This document shows positions 34,799 through 44,018 of a stretch of DNA of 64,000 bases, piece after piece. A model generated the notes under the pieces. That model did no database searches and was not told the origin of the DNA. It worked only from the letters and a program-made list of their open reading frames with translations. How positions within the stretch are numbered: position 1 is the stretch's first letter; every line of letters starts with the position of its first letter. The stretch is from Clostridium carboxidivorans P7 (GTDB lineage: Bacteria; Bacillota; Clostridia; Clostridiales; Clostridiaceae). The DNA lies in contig NZ_CP011803.1 in NCBI RefSeq assembly GCF_001038625.1, positions 4,836,001 through 4,900,000 of the forward strand, given 5' to 3'. A program made the translations under genes and the position numbers.

Positions 34799-35318
34799 AA
34801 AATTTCTTAAATCTGTGTTTACATACCATAAGGTAAGATAAAGCTATCATCAATATAATTGTAACTCCAACTGGTGCCATATAATTCATTGTAATTAAAC
34901 AATAAATAGCCATAAACATACCTGCAAAAGTTATAGGTATACCGAAAAATTGTCCATCAAAATCAGTAACGTTAAATCTAGCAAGTCTATAAGCACCAGC
35001 TATAGGCAATAGTAATACTAAAGAATATCCTAAAAGTCCAAAGTTAGTTAAACCATAAAGGTTAAATGCAAGGATAGAAGGTGCTACTCCAAAAGAAACT
35101 AAGTCTGCAAGAGAATCTAGTTCTTTTCCCAAGGTGCTAGATACATTTAGAAATCTTGCTACTCTTCCGTCATATCTATCAGCTAGACATGCAAGTAGTA
35201 CAAAAATACCAGCCCACTTGAAATTTTCTTGGAAAGTCATCATTAAGGACATTACACCGCAACCTAAGTTAGCAAATGTAAAAATGTTAGGTAACGCACT
35301 TTTAGCTATTTTAGCCAT
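34797..35318 (-). CDS. pssA: CDP-diacylglycerol-serine O-phosphatidyltransferase
   Basis: A 173-aa membrane enzyme making phosphatidylserine from CDP-diacylglycerol and serine. The CDP-alcohol phosphotransferase motif is complete: DGRVARFLNVSSTLGKELDS, LAD (DG-x2-AR-x8-G-x3-D-x3-D). Several membrane helices follow. I start at the ATG preceding AKIAKS (35318), after AGGAGTG; the GTG at 35327 overlaps that site. The product would feed phosphatidylethanolamine synthesis, but no decarboxylase gene is adjacent. Confidence 0.93.
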   Translation of the reverse strand: MAKIAKSALPNIFTFANLGCGVMSLMMTFQENFKWAGIFVLLACLADRYDGRVARFLNVSSTLGKELDSLADLVSFGVAPSILAFNLYGLTNFGLLGYSLVLLLPIAGAYRLARFNVTDFDGQFFGIPITFAGMFMAIYCLITMNYMAPVGVTIILMIALSYLMVCKHRFKKF

Positions 35319-35503
35319 TATAATCACTCCTAATAATATAATAATATTAAATTGAATATAAAATCAAATTACATATTAGAACTATTATAACTCATTTTTC
35401 TAAAATATTTAAGTGCATATTTAAGATTTTTGGTGGAAAAATTATAAATTTTTTGTTAAAATAGACTTACAAAAGAATTAAAAGTAGAGAGTTGAGGATC
35501 TTA

Positions 35504-36169
35504 ATGAAAGAAAATAAAAAAAAGATATTGCAGTATTTCATTGGAGCACTATTAATTATTGTATTTGTGTATTTTATGATGAAGTATGGAAAAAGATTGA
35601 CTCACTTAAGGATAAAACATGTTAGACATTATATTTTAAGCTATGGTAAATTTGCTTCTATAGCTTTTGTAATACTATATTCCTTAAAACCTGTAGCTTT
35701 AATTGTTCCAGTCTCACTTTTATCCATTGTAGCAGGAAATGTTTTTGGGCCTTACAAAGCACTTTTACTCAGCATGGTAGGTTGTTTTACATCAGGTACT
35801 TTAGCTTTTTTCCTAGCAAGGTTTTTAGGTAGATCTTTTGTAGATAAACTTTTAAAAGGTAAAGCCATGAAATTAGATTCAAGTATTGAAAAACATGGAA
35901 CTGCAATAATGTGCATAATGAGATTATCATTCATATTTCCATATGATCCATTAAGTTATGCAGCAGGACTTACTAAAATGAAATATAGAAGTTTTATTAT
36001 AGGAACTATGATAGGTGTTTTTCCGGAAATGGTTTCTTATTCATTTATAGGGAAGAGTTTGGAACAGCCTTTTTCAATTAAGTTTTTTATTCCGATAATA
36101 TTCATAGTAGTTGTGGCAGTAACTGCATTAGGCATATATAAGTCGTCAAAAAAGACAAAAAGTTTATAA
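35504..36169 (+). CDS. TVP38/TMEM64 family membrane protein
   Basis: A 221-aa integral membrane protein of the DedA/TVP38 (VTT domain) group. Seen: SLKPVALIVPVSLLSIVAGN, VFGPYKALLLSMVGCFTSGT, LAFFLARFLGRSFVDKLLKG and LSFIFPYDPLSYAAGLTKM. Members are proposed lipid scramblases or transporters. ATG 35504 follows TGAGG; an in-frame TTG at 35492 lies over that site. Monocistronic. Confidence 0.88.
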   Translation: MKENKKKILQYFIGALLIIVFVYFMMKYGKRLTHLRIKHVRHYILSYGKFASIAFVILYSLKPVALIVPVSLLSIVAGNVFGPYKALLLSMVGCFTSGTLAFFLARFLGRSFVDKLLKGKAMKLDSSIEKHGTAIMCIMRLSFIFPYDPLSYAAGLTKMKYRSFIIGTMIGVFPEMVSYSFIGKSLEQPFSIKFFIPIIFIVVVAVTALGIYKSSKKTKSL

Positions 36170-36260
36170 AAGCATTTTTTCTATAAATTTACGCTTATAT
36201 TCAAGGAAATATAGGGACACAATAGTTTTACAGTGTAAATTTTGAAGAGAGGTGTTTTTG

Positions 36261-36689
36261 ATGAAAGTTCAAGACATTATGACTAAATGTGTTGTTAGCT
36301 TAAATGCCGAAGATAATGTTGAAAGAGCGGCACAACTTATGAGAAAACATAATATAGGCGCAATTCCTGTATGTAATGGAGACAAAGTTATAGGAATAGT
36401 TACAGACAGGGATATAGCTATAAGGTCTGCAGCTGAAGGACAGAATTCTCAAAAGCAAACAGTTAGGGAAATCATGTCGTCAAATCCAGTTGTAGGTGAT
36501 CCTAGTATGGATATTGAAGATGCATCTAGAATTATGAGTGAAAGACAAATAAGAAGATTGCCTATAATAGAATCTAATAATCTAGTTGGAGTAGTATCCT
36601 TAGGAGATATAGCTGTTCAGCCTAATCTTCAAGAAGAAGCAGAAGAAGCACTTAGTAATATTTCTGAACATACTTCACCAGAAATTTAA
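36261..36689 (+). CDS. CBS-domain pair protein
   Basis: A 142-aa protein made of two CBS domains (MKVQDIMTKCVVSLNAEDNV, then VREIMSSNPVVGDPSMDIED; each with IGIVTDRDIA or VGVVSLGDIA). Such Bateman modules bind adenine nucleotides and sense energy state or stress. A short acidic tail follows. GAGGTG precedes ATG 36261. Partners are not evident from neighbours. Confidence 0.92.
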   Translation: MKVQDIMTKCVVSLNAEDNVERAAQLMRKHNIGAIPVCNGDKVIGIVTDRDIAIRSAAEGQNSQKQTVREIMSSNPVVGDPSMDIEDASRIMSERQIRRLPIIESNNLVGVVSLGDIAVQPNLQEEAEEALSNISEHTSPEI

Positions 36690-36708
36690 AATTTAATAAT
36701 TTATGAAT

Positions 36709-36746
36709 AAATCCACAAGATTCTTTCATAATCTTGTGGATTTATT
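36709..36746 (+). terminator. Terminator after the CBS gene
   Basis: AAATCCACAAGATT / AATCTTGTGGATTT stem with a 7-base loop and weak T-rich tail. Confidence 0.88.
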
Positions 36747-36869
36747 ATATAAGGTGTTATAATGTAGTAGATAATCATAAAATTAGGATTTTTTAATGAA
36801 TATATTACATTTTATAATTTAAATATTAGTTTAAGTAATAAGGCTTATTAAAAATAGGAGAGTTTTTGT

Positions 36870-37775
36870 ATGAAGAAAGTAAAGTTTATATATAATCCGT
36901 ATTCAGGAGAAAATACTATAGTAAGTGGTATTGACAAGGTTATAAAAGTGCATCAAAAATATGGATATGAGGTTGTACCTTTCAGAATTAGTTTTGAATA
37001 TAGTATAAGCGAAGCTTTTAAAGGTATAAATAAAACTTATAAATATATTTTAATAGCTGGTGGAGATGGAACCATTGATGAAGCTGTAAATGTGATGAAA
37101 AAGCTAGACTTGAATATTCCTATAGCAATACTTCCAGTGGGTACTGCTAATGATTTTGCAAAATTCATTGGGGCTCCTGAGGATATAGAAGCAGCTTGTG
37201 AACAAATATTGAACAGTAAACCTAAAAAGTTGGATTTAGGAAAGATAAATGACAAATATTTTTTGAATGTGGCAAGCACGGGACTTTTTACAGATGTATC
37301 GCAAAGAACAGACGTGAATTTAAAAAACACAATAGGCAAACTTGCTTATTATATTAAGGCATTAGAGCAATTACCTAGTCTTAGAAAACTTAAAATAAAA
37401 GTATCCTCTGAAAATGATGTGTTTGATGATTATATGTATTTGATGTTAATATTTAACGGACAGACTGCTGGAAATTTAAAGTTTGCATATAAAGCAGAAG
37501 TGGACGATGGAATGTTAGATGTAATAATAATAAAAGCAGGAATGATAAAGGATATGATATCGCTTTTTATAAAAATGTTTAAGGGTGAACATTTAGAAGG
37601 TACAGAAGGACTTGTGTATTTTAAATCTAATAGAATAGAGATAGAATGTTATGAAGATATAGTAACGGATATAGATGGAGAAAGAGGACCAGACTTTCCA
37701 TTAGTTATAGAATGTATAAAAGGTGGAATAGAAGTTTTAGGGACAAATATACCTGAGAAAATGCTTTTAAGTTAA
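36870..37775 (+). CDS. Diacylglycerol kinase-family lipid kinase (YegS/DgkB-like)
   Basis: A 301-aa cytoplasmic lipid kinase. The catalytic domain shows FIYNPYSGE, the nucleotide loop IAGGDGTIDEAVNVM and LPVGTANDFAKFIGAP, then KLDLGKINDKYFLNVASTG and the C-terminal sandwich (DVIIIKAGMIKDM, IECYEDIVTDIDGERGP). Substrate is probably diacylglycerol or a related lipid. GGAGAG precedes the ATG. The terminator begins inside its last codons. Confidence 0.92.
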   Translation: MKKVKFIYNPYSGENTIVSGIDKVIKVHQKYGYEVVPFRISFEYSISEAFKGINKTYKYILIAGGDGTIDEAVNVMKKLDLNIPIAILPVGTANDFAKFIGAPEDIEAACEQILNSKPKKLDLGKINDKYFLNVASTGLFTDVSQRTDVNLKNTIGKLAYYIKALEQLPSLRKLKIKVSSENDVFDDYMYLMLIFNGQTAGNLKFAYKAEVDDGMLDVIIIKAGMIKDMISLFIKMFKGEHLEGTEGLVYFKSNRIEIECYEDIVTDIDGERGPDFPLVIECIKGGIEVLGTNIPEKMLLS

Positions 37776-37814
37776 ATATATGGAATCATATATTTTGCTT
37801 AAAAGCATTTTTTT
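37758..37814 (+). terminator. Terminator overlapping the lipid kinase 3' end
   Basis: AAAATGCTTTTAAG, containing the last codons, pairs with CTTAAAAGCATTTT, followed by more T. An inner ATATATGG/CATATAT adds to the stem. Confidence 0.85.
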
Positions 37815-37875
37815 AGTAATATAAATTTAAATTTTATAATAAATATAAGATAGTAGTAATGTATCAGGAGGTAGT

Positions 37876-38526
37876 ATGTTAAAATTCTATATCTATATTT
37901 CTTTGCTACTTATTATAATAATACTTTTATTTAAATGCTTTTATTTAGATTTATATTCACCTAAAAAGGTTAAAACAATAGCATTAATCACCATATTGGT
38001 TATGGGTTTAAGATATGCTGCACTTTTAATATTATTTTTGGTTAGTAACATAAAATATCTTTATTTACTAAAACCTTTATTTTTTATGAATCTAATTGGT
38101 GTGCCCTTAATAATTTTGATTGTACTGTATATATTCATGAAGGGACATATTATAAATTTTTCTTATATTTTTATAACAGCAGGAGTGATAATAGCATTGT
38201 ATATTTCTATGATGCTAAAATGTACATGCTTTCTTCAAAATTCAAGTAATGTTGGGTATACTATGGTATTTGCGCAAGATACTTATATATATTGGGTATA
38301 TATTGGAATAAACACTATAGCATTATTTTTGTCTATAAGTTTTATTAATAAAACTTATACAAACAGAATAGGGATTAGTATAGTAATTTTAGCCTCAATT
38401 GCAACTATAATAGAATATATAGTATGGATAGCTGGAATTATTTTGATTGCGGAGAATGTTATAGGAGATACGCTATGGATAATAGCGTTAATGTATGCTT
38501 TAAATAGGATAAAAAAGAAAGCTTAA
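37876..38526 (+). CDS. Polytopic membrane protein, unknown function
   Basis: A 216-aa very hydrophobic protein with six to seven helices (FYIYISLLLIIIILLFKCFY at the start; NVIGDTLWIIALMYALNRIKKKA at the end). The positive end suggests a cytoplasmic C-terminus. No family recognised. GGAGG lies 5 bases before the ATG. It has its own short promoter region. Confidence 0.7.
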   Translation: MLKFYIYISLLLIIIILLFKCFYLDLYSPKKVKTIALITILVMGLRYAALLILFLVSNIKYLYLLKPLFFMNLIGVPLIILIVLYIFMKGHIINFSYIFITAGVIIALYISMMLKCTCFLQNSSNVGYTMVFAQDTYIYWVYIGINTIALFLSISFINKTYTNRIGISIVILASIATIIEYIVWIAGIILIAENVIGDTLWIIALMYALNRIKKKA

Positions 38527-38544
38527 AAATAATATGGAGTATTA

Positions 38545-38579
38545 TTTTTAGAGGACAATTGTCATCTGTCCTCTAAAAA
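38545..38579. other. Hairpin with T-run before and A-run after the stem
   Basis: TTTTTAGAGGACA / TGTCCTCTAAAAA, 13 bp with a 9-base loop, between convergent genes. The polarity is opposite to that of a normal intrinsic terminator on either strand, so its role is unclear. Confidence 0.6.
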
Positions 38580-38608
38580 AGGTTGGTGAAAACTAAAATA
38601 ACATCAGT

Positions 38609-40546
38609 TTATTTTTTTAACTTATTTTTAAATGATTTTTTAGATGCTTTATTTAAATTTCCAATTTTACTTTTATGCTTATGAGAACTTTCATTTTTTG
38701 ATTTAACCGCAGTGGATGAATTATTATGAAAAGTTCTCTTTTTAGGTGCTGTTTCGTGAATAAGGCAGTTGGAACCATTTCCAATTAAATCTTCACGATG
38801 GGCTTTAATTAAAGCTTCTTTCACAAGATTATAGTTTTCAGGAACAGAAAATTGGAGTAAGGCTCGCTGCATATTTTTTTCCTTTTGTTCCTTAGGAACA
38901 TAAACTTTTTCGTTGGTTAAAGGATTAATACCTGTATAATACATTGTAGTTGATAGACTTCCTGGTGTAGGATAAAAATCTTGAACTTGTTCAGGAATAT
39001 ATCCCATATTTTTAATATATAAAGCCAATTCTATAGCAGCATTTAAATCACTACCAGGATGACTAGACATAAGATAAGGTACTAAATATTGTTTTTTATT
39101 TAATTTTTTATTTATTTCAAAATATTTTTTAGAAAATCTATCATATACTTTACTGCTAGGTTTCCCCATTTGTTTAAGAACTTTATCGCTTATATGTTCT
39201 GGTGCTACCTTAAGCTGACCACTTATATGATGTTTGCAAAGTTCTTCAAAAAAAGAGGTGTTCTTATCATAAATAAGGTAATCATATCTTATTCCAGAAC
39301 GTATAAAAACTTTTTTAATTCCAGGAATTTCCCTCATTTGTTTTAAAAGATTTAAATATTCCCTATGATCGACTATTAGATTTTTACAAGGAGTAGGTGA
39401 AAGACATAATCTGTTTTTACAAACTCCTCGAGTTTCTTGAACTTTACATGCTTTATGTCTAAAGTTTGCAGTAGGTCCACCTACATCATGTATATAGCCT
39501 TTAAAATCATCTAATGTAGTTAAAAGTTTTGCTTCATCTAAAACAGAGGTTTGGCTTCTAGCTTGAATAGTCCTTCCTTGATGGAAAGTAAGAGCACAGA
39601 AGGAACAAGCTCCAAAACAACCTCTATGGCTAGTAATAGAAAACTTAACTTCCTTTATAGCAGGGATACCACCTTCAGACTCATATATAGGGTGATATGT
39701 TCTAGTATAAGGAAGGTTATATACTATATCCATTTCCTCTTCAGTTAAAGTGAATTGAGGAGGATTTTGAACAATATAGTGATCCCCATGCTTTTGAACT
39801 AAGGTTTTTCCGCTTATAGCATCTTGTTCATAGTATTCTGTTTTATAAGCTTCTGCATAGCTTTTTTTATCATTAGATACTTCTTCAAAAGAAGGAAGCT
39901 CTATAAAATCATTTAAATTATCTATTTCTTTGCATGAATATAATGTACCTCTTACATTTGTTAGCTTGTTAATTTCCATACCATATTTAAGAAGATTAGC
40001 TATTTGAACTACGGTTTTTTCACCCATTCCGTACATTAAAAGATCTGCTTTAGAATCAACTAATATACTTCTTCTTACTTTATTATCCCAGTAATCATAG
40101 TGAGCAAATCTTCTTAAACTTGCCTCGATGCCGCCAATCATAATTGGTACATTTTTATAAGCTTCTCTAGCTTTGTTACAATATACAATAAGAGATCTAT
40201 CAGGTCTGTGACCACTTTTCCCACCTGGAGAATATAAGTCATCATGACGTTTTTTCTTTGAGGCGGTATAATGATTTACCATTGAGTCTATATTACCGGA
40301 GTTTACAATAAAGGCCAGCTTAGGTTTTCCAAGACGTCTAAAAGCCTCAACATTGTTCCAATCAGGTTGAGCTATGATTCCAACAGTGAAACCCTCACTT
40401 TCTAAAACTCTAGATATTATAGCAGTACCAAAAGAAGGGTGATCTACATAAGCATCACCTGTAATTATTATAAAATCTAGTTGGTCTATATTACGCTTTT
40501 TCATATCTTCTTTACTAATAGGTAAAAATTCTTTATTTATTATCAT
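38609..40546 (-). CDS. YgiQ family radical SAM protein
   Basis: A 645-aa radical SAM protein of the YgiQ family. An N-terminal region ([20 protein letters not shown]) resembles the B12-binding-like part. The iron-sulfur site is [16 protein letters not shown], with SITSHR just before it. Further parts are [39 protein letters not shown] and [19 protein letters not shown] basic, low-complexity tail of ~50 residues ends it. The substrate is unknown. GGAG precedes the ATG. Confidence 0.93.
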   Translation of the reverse strand: MIINKEFLPISKEDMKKRNIDQLDFIIITGDAYVDHPSFGTAIISRVLESEGFTVGIIAQPDWNNVEAFRRLGKPKLAFIVNSGNIDSMVNHYTASKKKRHDDLYSPGGKSGHRPDRSLIVYCNKAREAYKNVPIMIGGIEASLRRFAHYDYWDNKVRRSILVDSKADLLMYGMGEKTVVQIANLLKYGMEINKLTNVRGTLYSCKEIDNLNDFIELPSFEEVSNDKKSYAEAYKTEYYEQDAISGKTLVQKHGDHYIVQNPPQFTLTEEEMDIVYNLPYTRTYHPIYESEGGIPAIKEVKFSITSHRGCFGACSFCALTFHQGRTIQARSQTSVLDEAKLLTTLDDFKGYIHDVGGPTANFRHKACKVQETRGVCKNRLCLSPTPCKNLIVDHREYLNLLKQMREIPGIKKVFIRSGIRYDYLIYDKNTSFFEELCKHHISGQLKVAPEHISDKVLKQMGKPSSKVYDRFSKKYFEINKKLNKKQYLVPYLMSSHPGSDLNAAIELALYIKNMGYIPEQVQDFYPTPGSLSTTMYYTGINPLTNEKVYVPKEQKEKNMQRALLQFSVPENYNLVKEALIKAHREDLIGNGSNCLIHETAPKKRTFHNNSSTAVKSKNESSHKHKSKIGNLNKASKKSFKNKLKK

Positions 40547-40894
40547 TTAAATGCTCCATTCAGTTACAATTTTCTAAATCCTATATTAGCATAACCAGAA
40601 TAAAATATGAATATGAAATTAAAAATACTTCTATTGATTTTTATACAAATGAATGTTTTTACGGATTAATGTTTCAATAATTTGTTTATGAAAAATATTA
40701 ATTTTACATAAAATTTACTTTAACTTAAGGGCAACTTAATGCATATAATATAATGTAATGATATATTATGTATATTTATGAACCGATAATTCTTTAGAAA
40801 ATAGTAAAAATTCTTTAAAAAACATAGAAAAACGAATTAACAGAGAACTAAAATAATTAAACACTTAAATTTAAATAAATTCACTGTTTAATGG
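40547..40894. other. AT-rich spacer upstream of the Mg2+ locus
   Basis: About 350 bases between the divergent YgiQ gene and the M-box promoter. I see no ORF, repeat or stable structure here beyond AT-rich promoter-like stretches. Confidence 0.5.
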
Positions 40895-40922
40895 TTGCAT
40901 TTTTATAAATTTGTACTATAAT
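40895..40922 (+). promoter_or_regulatory. Promoter of the M-box transcript
   Basis: TTGCAT (40895-40900), 16-base spacer, TATAAT (40917-40922), about 35 bases before the M-box. Confidence 0.7.
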
Positions 40923-40944
40923 TAATAATGTAAAATGAAATTAT

Positions 40945-41158
40945 AAGTTTACTTATGTTAGGTGAGGCTCCTATATAGATATACGCTACTGCCCGGAAAC
41001 ATCGAGAGATGCCAATGGGTCAACAGGTATTACCGAATCAAGGTTTTACTTAATGTAGCTGGACTTAATAAAAGTCTAAAGCTATATAGTGCTAAAACTC
41101 GTACGAAGAAGTTTTAGTTTATTGGAGGAGTCTTTCTAGACTCCTTTATTTTATTTTA
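40945..41158 (+). promoter_or_regulatory. M-box (ykoK) magnesium riboswitch with terminator
   Basis: The conserved M-box core is clear: GTTAGGTGAGGCTCCTATAT, ACGCTACTGCCCGGAAAC, GAGAGATGCCAATGGGTCAA, CAGGTATTACCGAATCAAGG and AGTGCTAAAACTCGTACGAA. An alternative hairpin CTAAAAC/GTTTTAG can form over its 3' end. The terminator is GGAGTCT / AGACTCC with a TTCT loop and TTTATTTTATTTT (about 41124-41158). High Mg2+ should favour termination and shut off the transport genes downstream. Confidence 0.95.
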
Positions 41159-41172
41159 AGGTGGTGCGATAC

Positions 41173-41262
41173 ATGGAAAGTGGCCCTTATGGTGGTCGGT
41201 CAAACTTGAAAGTAAAACTAAATATAGTTATGTATAGAGGGACATTTATATTAAAATCATAA
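41173..41262 (+). CDS. Candidate 29-aa small ORF between M-box and mgtE-like gene
   Basis: ATG 41173 has AAGGTGG 7 bases upstream and opens a 29-codon frame (MESGPYGGRSNLKVKLN then IVMYRGTFILKS). It lies past the riboswitch terminator, so it would be transcribed only when Mg2+ is low. It may be a leader peptide, a small membrane-associated regulator, or chance. I know no family. The good ribosome binding site is the main support. Confidence 0.4.
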   Translation: MESGPYGGRSNLKVKLNIVMYRGTFILKS

Positions 41263-41342
41263 TAAAATTAGATTTTTTTCATTTCTAAAATTCTTATGAC
41301 TTTTCCATAAATATCTTTCTATATAAGTAAGGAGGAATATTT

Positions 41343-42605
41343 ATGAAAAAGTTATCTGCATTCTTTCTAAGTAAGGTTCTTCATAAAAAAATTTATGATG
41401 AATTTAACGATTCAATAGGAAAACTTTGTGACATTTATGTAACTACAGAAGATGGACTTCCAAGAGCAATAGGTTACAAAATAAAAAAAGATGGAGAAGT
41501 TCTAAACTGCGAATTCAAGAATATTACATTTTATGAGGATGATGATAGGATAATAATAAAAGGTGAAGGTGTAAGAGAAATAATATTGCAGAAGTACTCA
41601 TACCTTCTATCTAAACATTTATTGGATAGACAAATTGTAGATATTAATGGAAAAAAGCTTGTAAGAGTTAATGATTTAAGAATTGCTGAGATAGCAGGAG
41701 AACTTAGAGTAGTAGCTGTAGATACCGGAGTTTTAGCTTTAGGCAGAAGACTTGGAATGGAAGATATGGTTAAAGGCTGTTATAAGTTATTTAATAAAAA
41801 ACCAGCAGATAGTCTTATTATTTGGGATAATGTTGAGTCGTTAGAGATGGTCAATAACAATTTAAAGTTATCTGTTACCTATAAAAAATTATCAAAACTC
41901 CATCCTGCAGATTTAGCGGATATTTTTGAGGATATGGATATAAATTATAGAAAAAAGGTTTTTGAGAGCTTGGATCAAAATCTTGCAGCGGATATTTTAG
42001 AGGAAATTGAACCAGATGTTCAAGCAGATATTATTGAAAACCTAAGTCAATCTAAGAGAGATGAAGTATTAGATAATATGCCAAATGATGAAATTGCAGA
42101 TATATTAGATGAAGTTGATGAGGAGACTGCTGAAAAGATTCTTTTATCTATGGAGAAAGAAGATGCTGATGAAGTAAGAACACTTATGCAGTATGAAGAT
42201 GAAACTGTAGGAAGCATAATGAATAAGGATTTCATAGACTTTAATATAAATATAACCGTTGAAGAAACTATAGAACTTTTAAGAGAAACAAATCCAGAGG
42301 ATGAAGTGTCACATTATATATATATTACAGATCAGCAAGAAAGACTTCAAGGAGTAGTATCATTAAAAGCACTTATAATGTCAGATCCTAAAAATAAACT
42401 CAGAGAAATAATGTTAACTAATATAGTAAAAATAAATGATAATGAAAATATAGATGAAGCTATAGAAATGTGTTCAAAATATGATCTTCTCTCTTTACCT
42501 GTAGTAGACAGTAATGAAAAGTTATGTGGTGTAGTTATAATGAGTGATATAGTAGAAGATATACTAATCCCAACATGGAGAAAGAGATTTAAAAAGGTAG
42601 GATAG
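41343..42605 (+). CDS. Soluble MgtE-like Mg2+-sensor protein without transporter domain
   Basis: A 420-aa protein with no membrane helix. Residues ~15-165 look like two PRC-barrel-like units (DSIGKLCDIYVTTEDGLPRAI; RQIVDINGKKLVRVNDLRIA). Residues ~180-285 are the MgtE N-domain superhelix (LHPADLADIFEDMD, AADILEEIEPDVQADIIENL, DEIADILDEVDEETAEKILL). Residues ~290-415 are a CBS pair (VGSIMNKDFIDFN, REIMLTNIVKINDNENIDEA). In MgtE these last two units form the Mg2+-sensing gate of the channel; here the channel is missing and the next gene is an NRAMP-related transporter. It follows the M-box. GGAGG precedes the ATG. Confidence 0.9.
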   Translation: MKKLSAFFLSKVLHKKIYDEFNDSIGKLCDIYVTTEDGLPRAIGYKIKKDGEVLNCEFKNITFYEDDDRIIIKGEGVREIILQKYSYLLSKHLLDRQIVDINGKKLVRVNDLRIAEIAGELRVVAVDTGVLALGRRLGMEDMVKGCYKLFNKKPADSLIIWDNVESLEMVNNNLKLSVTYKKLSKLHPADLADIFEDMDINYRKKVFESLDQNLAADILEEIEPDVQADIIENLSQSKRDEVLDNMPNDEIADILDEVDEETAEKILLSMEKEDADEVRTLMQYEDETVGSIMNKDFIDFNINITVEETIELLRETNPEDEVSHYIYITDQQERLQGVVSLKALIMSDPKNKLREIMLTNIVKINDNENIDEAIEMCSKYDLLSLPVVDSNEKLCGVVIMSDIVEDILIPTWRKRFKKVG

Positions 42606-42622
42606 GGAGAAGGTGTTTAAAT

Positions 42623-43846
42623 TTGAAAAATAGAAATAAATTTTTAATGATATTAGGAATAATAGGGCCAGGGCTTATTACAGCAAATGCAGGAAATGAT
42701 GCAGGTGGAGTAGCCACTTACTCTGTAGTAGGAGCTCACTATGGTTACTCCATGCTTTGGGGAATGTTTGTAATAGCTATAGGTCTTGCAGTAATCCAAG
42801 AAATGAATGCAAGAATGGCTGTAGTTACAGGAAAAGGACTTTCGGATTTAATAAGAGAAAGATTTGGAGTGAAATGGGCTTTTTTTGCTATGATTGTACT
42901 TATAATTGCAAATTTAGGTGTATGTATAGGTGATTTTGCTGGAATTGCTGCTAGTTTAGAGTTGTTTAATATAAGTAAGTATATAACAATTCCAATACTT
43001 GCAGTAGTTATGTGGTTTATGTTAACTAAAGGAAGTTATTCAAAAGCTGAGAAGGTATTTTTACTTCTTACACTTACGTTTTTAGGATATGTTGTAACTG
43101 CATTTTTAGTGAAACCTGACTGGGGGCATGTTGTAACAAGTATTGTAAAACCACATGCTAAGCTTGATAAAGGGTATTTTTTAGTGCTTATAGGAATGAT
43201 AGGAACTACTATAACACCTTATATGCAATTTTATTTACAATCATCCATAGTAGATAAAGGGATATCCTTAAAAGAGTATAAATATGAGAAAATGGATGTT
43301 TATGTTGGAACCATTTGGGCAATATTAACGGCACTTTTTATAACTGTATGTACTGCGGAAACTTTATTCAAAGTAGGTATAAGTATAGATAGCGCGCAGG
43401 ATGCAGCATCAGCATTAAGACCATTAGCAGGAAATTATTCATTTATGCTATTTGCCATTGGACTTTTTGGTGCATCATTTTTAGCATGTTGCGTTATACC
43501 TTTATGTACAGCTTATGCTGTATGTGAGGCATTTGGATTTGAAAGTGGTATTGACAACAAAATAAAAGAAGCACCTGTATTTTTTGGTTTGTTTTTATTT
43601 ATGATTATCGTAAGTGCAGTAATAGTTTTACTTCCTAATATTTCTTTGATTAATATAATATTAGTAACTCAGCAGTTGGCAGGAGTATTATGCCCTGTGG
43701 TACTTATATTTATGATAAAACTTGTAAATGATACTGAAGTAATGGGTAAGTATGTGAACAGTACAATACAAAACTTTATTGCAAAAGCTACAGTAATACT
43801 TATAATAGTACTTACAATACTAGCTTTTGGTGGAAACTTTATATAG
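42623..43846 (+). CDS. NRAMP-related transporter, probably for Mg2+
   Basis: A 407-aa membrane protein of the NRAMP/SLC11 fold with about 11 helices (GPGLITANAGNDAGG in helix 1; TTITPYMQFYLQSS in helix 6). Classic Mn/Fe transporters have DPGN in helix 1 and a Met in the helix-6 MPH motif; here these read NDAGG and TPY. Loss of the metal-site Met is a mark of NRAMP-related magnesium transporters (NRMTs). The M-box riboswitch and the MgtE-like sensor gene before it agree. It begins 18 bases after that gene with TTG after GGAGAAGG, so the two are one operon. Confidence 0.88.
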   Translation: MKNRNKFLMILGIIGPGLITANAGNDAGGVATYSVVGAHYGYSMLWGMFVIAIGLAVIQEMNARMAVVTGKGLSDLIRERFGVKWAFFAMIVLIIANLGVCIGDFAGIAASLELFNISKYITIPILAVVMWFMLTKGSYSKAEKVFLLLTLTFLGYVVTAFLVKPDWGHVVTSIVKPHAKLDKGYFLVLIGMIGTTITPYMQFYLQSSIVDKGISLKEYKYEKMDVYVGTIWAILTALFITVCTAETLFKVGISIDSAQDAASALRPLAGNYSFMLFAIGLFGASFLACCVIPLCTAYAVCEAFGFESGIDNKIKEAPVFFGLFLFMIIVSAVIVLLPNISLINIILVTQQLAGVLCPVVLIFMIKLVNDTEVMGKYVNSTIQNFIAKATVILIIVLTILAFGGNFI

Positions 43847-43869
43847 ATATGTTTTTACATAAATTAAGC

Positions 43870-43900
43870 ATAATGCGAAGCAAAGCTTCGCATTATTTTT
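43870..43900 (+). terminator. Terminator after the Mg2+ transporter
   Basis: ATAATGCGAAGC / GCTTCGCATTAT with an AAA loop and a TTTT tail. Confidence 0.92.
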
Positions 43901-44018
43901 AAATATTATGCAAATTTAACTCCTAAAAAGTTGAGTGTATTTTTTATGGTTTAGTGAGCAAACTAAATTTATAAAACCATAAATTGTAGATTTATACTGA
44001 ATCAAGGAGTGAGTTGGT

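Noticed and set aside
34591-34800. 69-aa frame over the acidic tail
   Set aside because: An overlapping-frame reading of the repeat-like tail; no separate ribosome binding site.
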